Shown here piece by piece: positions 63,101 through 64,000 of a DNA stretch of 64,000 nucleotides. The stretch is from contig POWY01000002.1 of assembly GCA_003044455.1 (NCBI GenBank), positions 62,001-126,000 of the forward strand. Direction: 5' to 3'. Under the pieces are notes generated by a model. That model saw only the letters and a program-made list of their open reading frames with translations, had not been told where the DNA came from and made no database searches. Positions within the stretch are counted from its first letter, which is position 1. Every line of letters starts with the position of its first letter. This DNA is from Neisseria bergeri (lineage in GTDB: Bacteria; Pseudomonadota; Gammaproteobacteria; Burkholderiales; Neisseriaceae). The position numbers and the translations under genes were made by a program.

Positions 63101-64000
63101 ATGTCTTCCAACACCAATCGTCAAACCTGGTCCAGCCGTTTGACTTATATCCTTACCGTTGCCGGCGCGACTGTCGGTTTCGGCGCGACGTGGCGTTTCC
63201 CGTATTTGGTCGGTGAAAACGGCGGCGGCGCGTATGTGTTTTTATTCTGTATCGCGATGCTGGTTATCGGCATCCCGATGATTTTGGTGGAAAACGTCAT
63301 CGGACGGCGCAAAGGCGTGAACGCGCTGGATGCGTTCGGCGGCTCGATGAACGGCAAACCCGTTGCCAAAATTTGGAAACTGGTCGGCTGGATGGGGTTG
63401 CTCGGCGCGTTCGGCATCATGGCTTATTACATGGTGCTCGGAGGCTGGGTCATCAGCTATATCGTTAATATTATTAGTGGAAATCTGAATATTTCCAGCC
63501 CTGTCAGCGGCGAAATAACGAAAAGCTTTTTTACCGAACACATTGAAAACAGCCCTTGGGAAATTGCGTTCTACACTTTCTTGTTTGTCGTTGTGAACCA
63601 ATGGATTTTGGTTAAAGGCGTTATCGGCGGCATTGAAAAAGCGGCGAAATACCTGATGCCGCTGCTGTTTTTATTCCTAATCGCGATGGTCGTACGCAAC
63701 GTTACCCTGCCTGGTGCAATGGAAGGGATTACTTTCTATCTGAAGCCTGATTTCAGCAAGATTACCGCCGAACTGTTCGTCTTCGTTTTGGGGCAGGTAT
63801 TTTTCGCCTTAAGCTTGGGTTTCGGCGTAATGATTACTTTGTCCAGCTATTTGGATAAAAACGAAAATCTGGTGCAAACCGCAGTCATTACGGCAATTAC
63901 CAATACCATCATCGCCGTACTTGCGGGCTTTATGATTTTCCCGTCGCTCTTCAGCTTCGGCGTTGCCCCCGATTCCGGCCCGACTTTGGTGTTCCAAAGT
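63101..64000 (+). CDS. Sodium-dependent (NSS/SNF family) transporter, 5' part
   Basis: The ORF starts at ATG 63101 and runs off the window. It encodes an inner-membrane neurotransmitter:sodium-symporter-type protein, probably moving amino acids. The first helix has TVAGATVGFGATWRFPYLVGENGGGAY, the classic NSS sodium- and substrate-binding segment, and the third has AYYMVLGGWVISYI. At least seven hydrophobic helices are visible in the 300 residues. The substrate is unknown. A long AT-rich upstream region may hold a leader. Confidence 0.93.
   Translation, partial: MSSNTNRQTWSSRLTYILTVAGATVGFGATWRFPYLVGENGGGAYVFLFCIAMLVIGIPMILVENVIGRRKGVNALDAFGGSMNGKPVAKIWKLVGWMGLLGAFGIMAYYMVLGGWVISYIVNIISGNLNISSPVSGEITKSFFTEHIENSPWEIAFYTFLFVVVNQWILVKGVIGGIEKAAKYLMPLLFLFLIAMVVRNVTLPGAMEGITFYLKPDFSKITAELFVFVLGQVFFALSLGFGVMITLSSYLDKNENLVQTAVITAITNTIIAVLAGFMIFPSLFSFGVAPDSGPTLVFQS

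Overview
The window is chromosomal DNA of a Neisseria of the meningitidis/gonorrhoeae/lactamica group. The evidence is the dense scatter of the uptake word ATGCCGTCTGAA on both strands, often paired as inverted-repeat terminators, one complete Correia repeat (51992-52098), and a gene set typical of that genus (zur with a COG0523 GTPase, patA-patB-ape1, mutM-nlaA, nrdA/nrdB with a YfaE-type ferredoxin). The species cannot be fixed from the sequence alone. Coding density is high and most genes are housekeeping.

Layout. 1-10.8 kb: 3' end of guaB, rnr, a tRNA-Leu/Leu/Ser cluster behind a strong promoter, aspA, a ybaK/J-domain/EamA operon, a RidA protein, ygfZ and ttcA. 10.8-15.8 kb: a type III restriction-modification pair whose methylase carries seven AAGCC repeats in its first codons and is in frame (ON). 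16-20.8 kb: a COG0523 GTPase with zur, a low-molecular-weight phosphatase, a protein of unknown function and a large methyltransferase. 21-26.2 kb: a 1741-residue fusion of a DnaQ-like exonuclease fold, a RecQ helicase and a UvrD/Rep helicase. 26.3-31.6 kb: a metal-binding protein, an MFS exporter and the peptidoglycan O-acetylation operon. 31.7-41.6 kb: an AT-rich NERD protein, an acyl-CoA ligase, a BCCT transporter, a membrane protein of the so-called site-specific recombinase family, mltB and an acyl-CoA dehydrogenase.

41.7-44.1 kb is the most interesting stretch: an AT-rich island without exact uptake words, holding a 49-residue candidate precursor peptide, a radical SAM/SPASM enzyme and a 2OG-Fe(II) oxygenase, tightly linked in that order. 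I read it as a small RiPP (modified peptide) cluster, probably of the cyclophane-forming (triceptide-like) kind, inserted between the acyl-CoA dehydrogenase gene and mfd.

44.2-64 kb: mfd, panD, kdsA, eno, ftsB, the ribonucleotide reductase genes with an AT-rich orphan ORF between nrdB and nrdA, a small secreted protein, nlaA and mutM, a short methyltransferase, mltD, rsuA, a possible small RNA or long leader, and the 5' part of a sodium-dependent transporter gene. Cell-wall remodelling recurs (patA, patB, ape1, mltB, mltD, kdsA for LOS, ftsB), as does DNA and nucleotide handling (guaB, the fusion helicase, mfd, mutM, nrdAB and the type III system).
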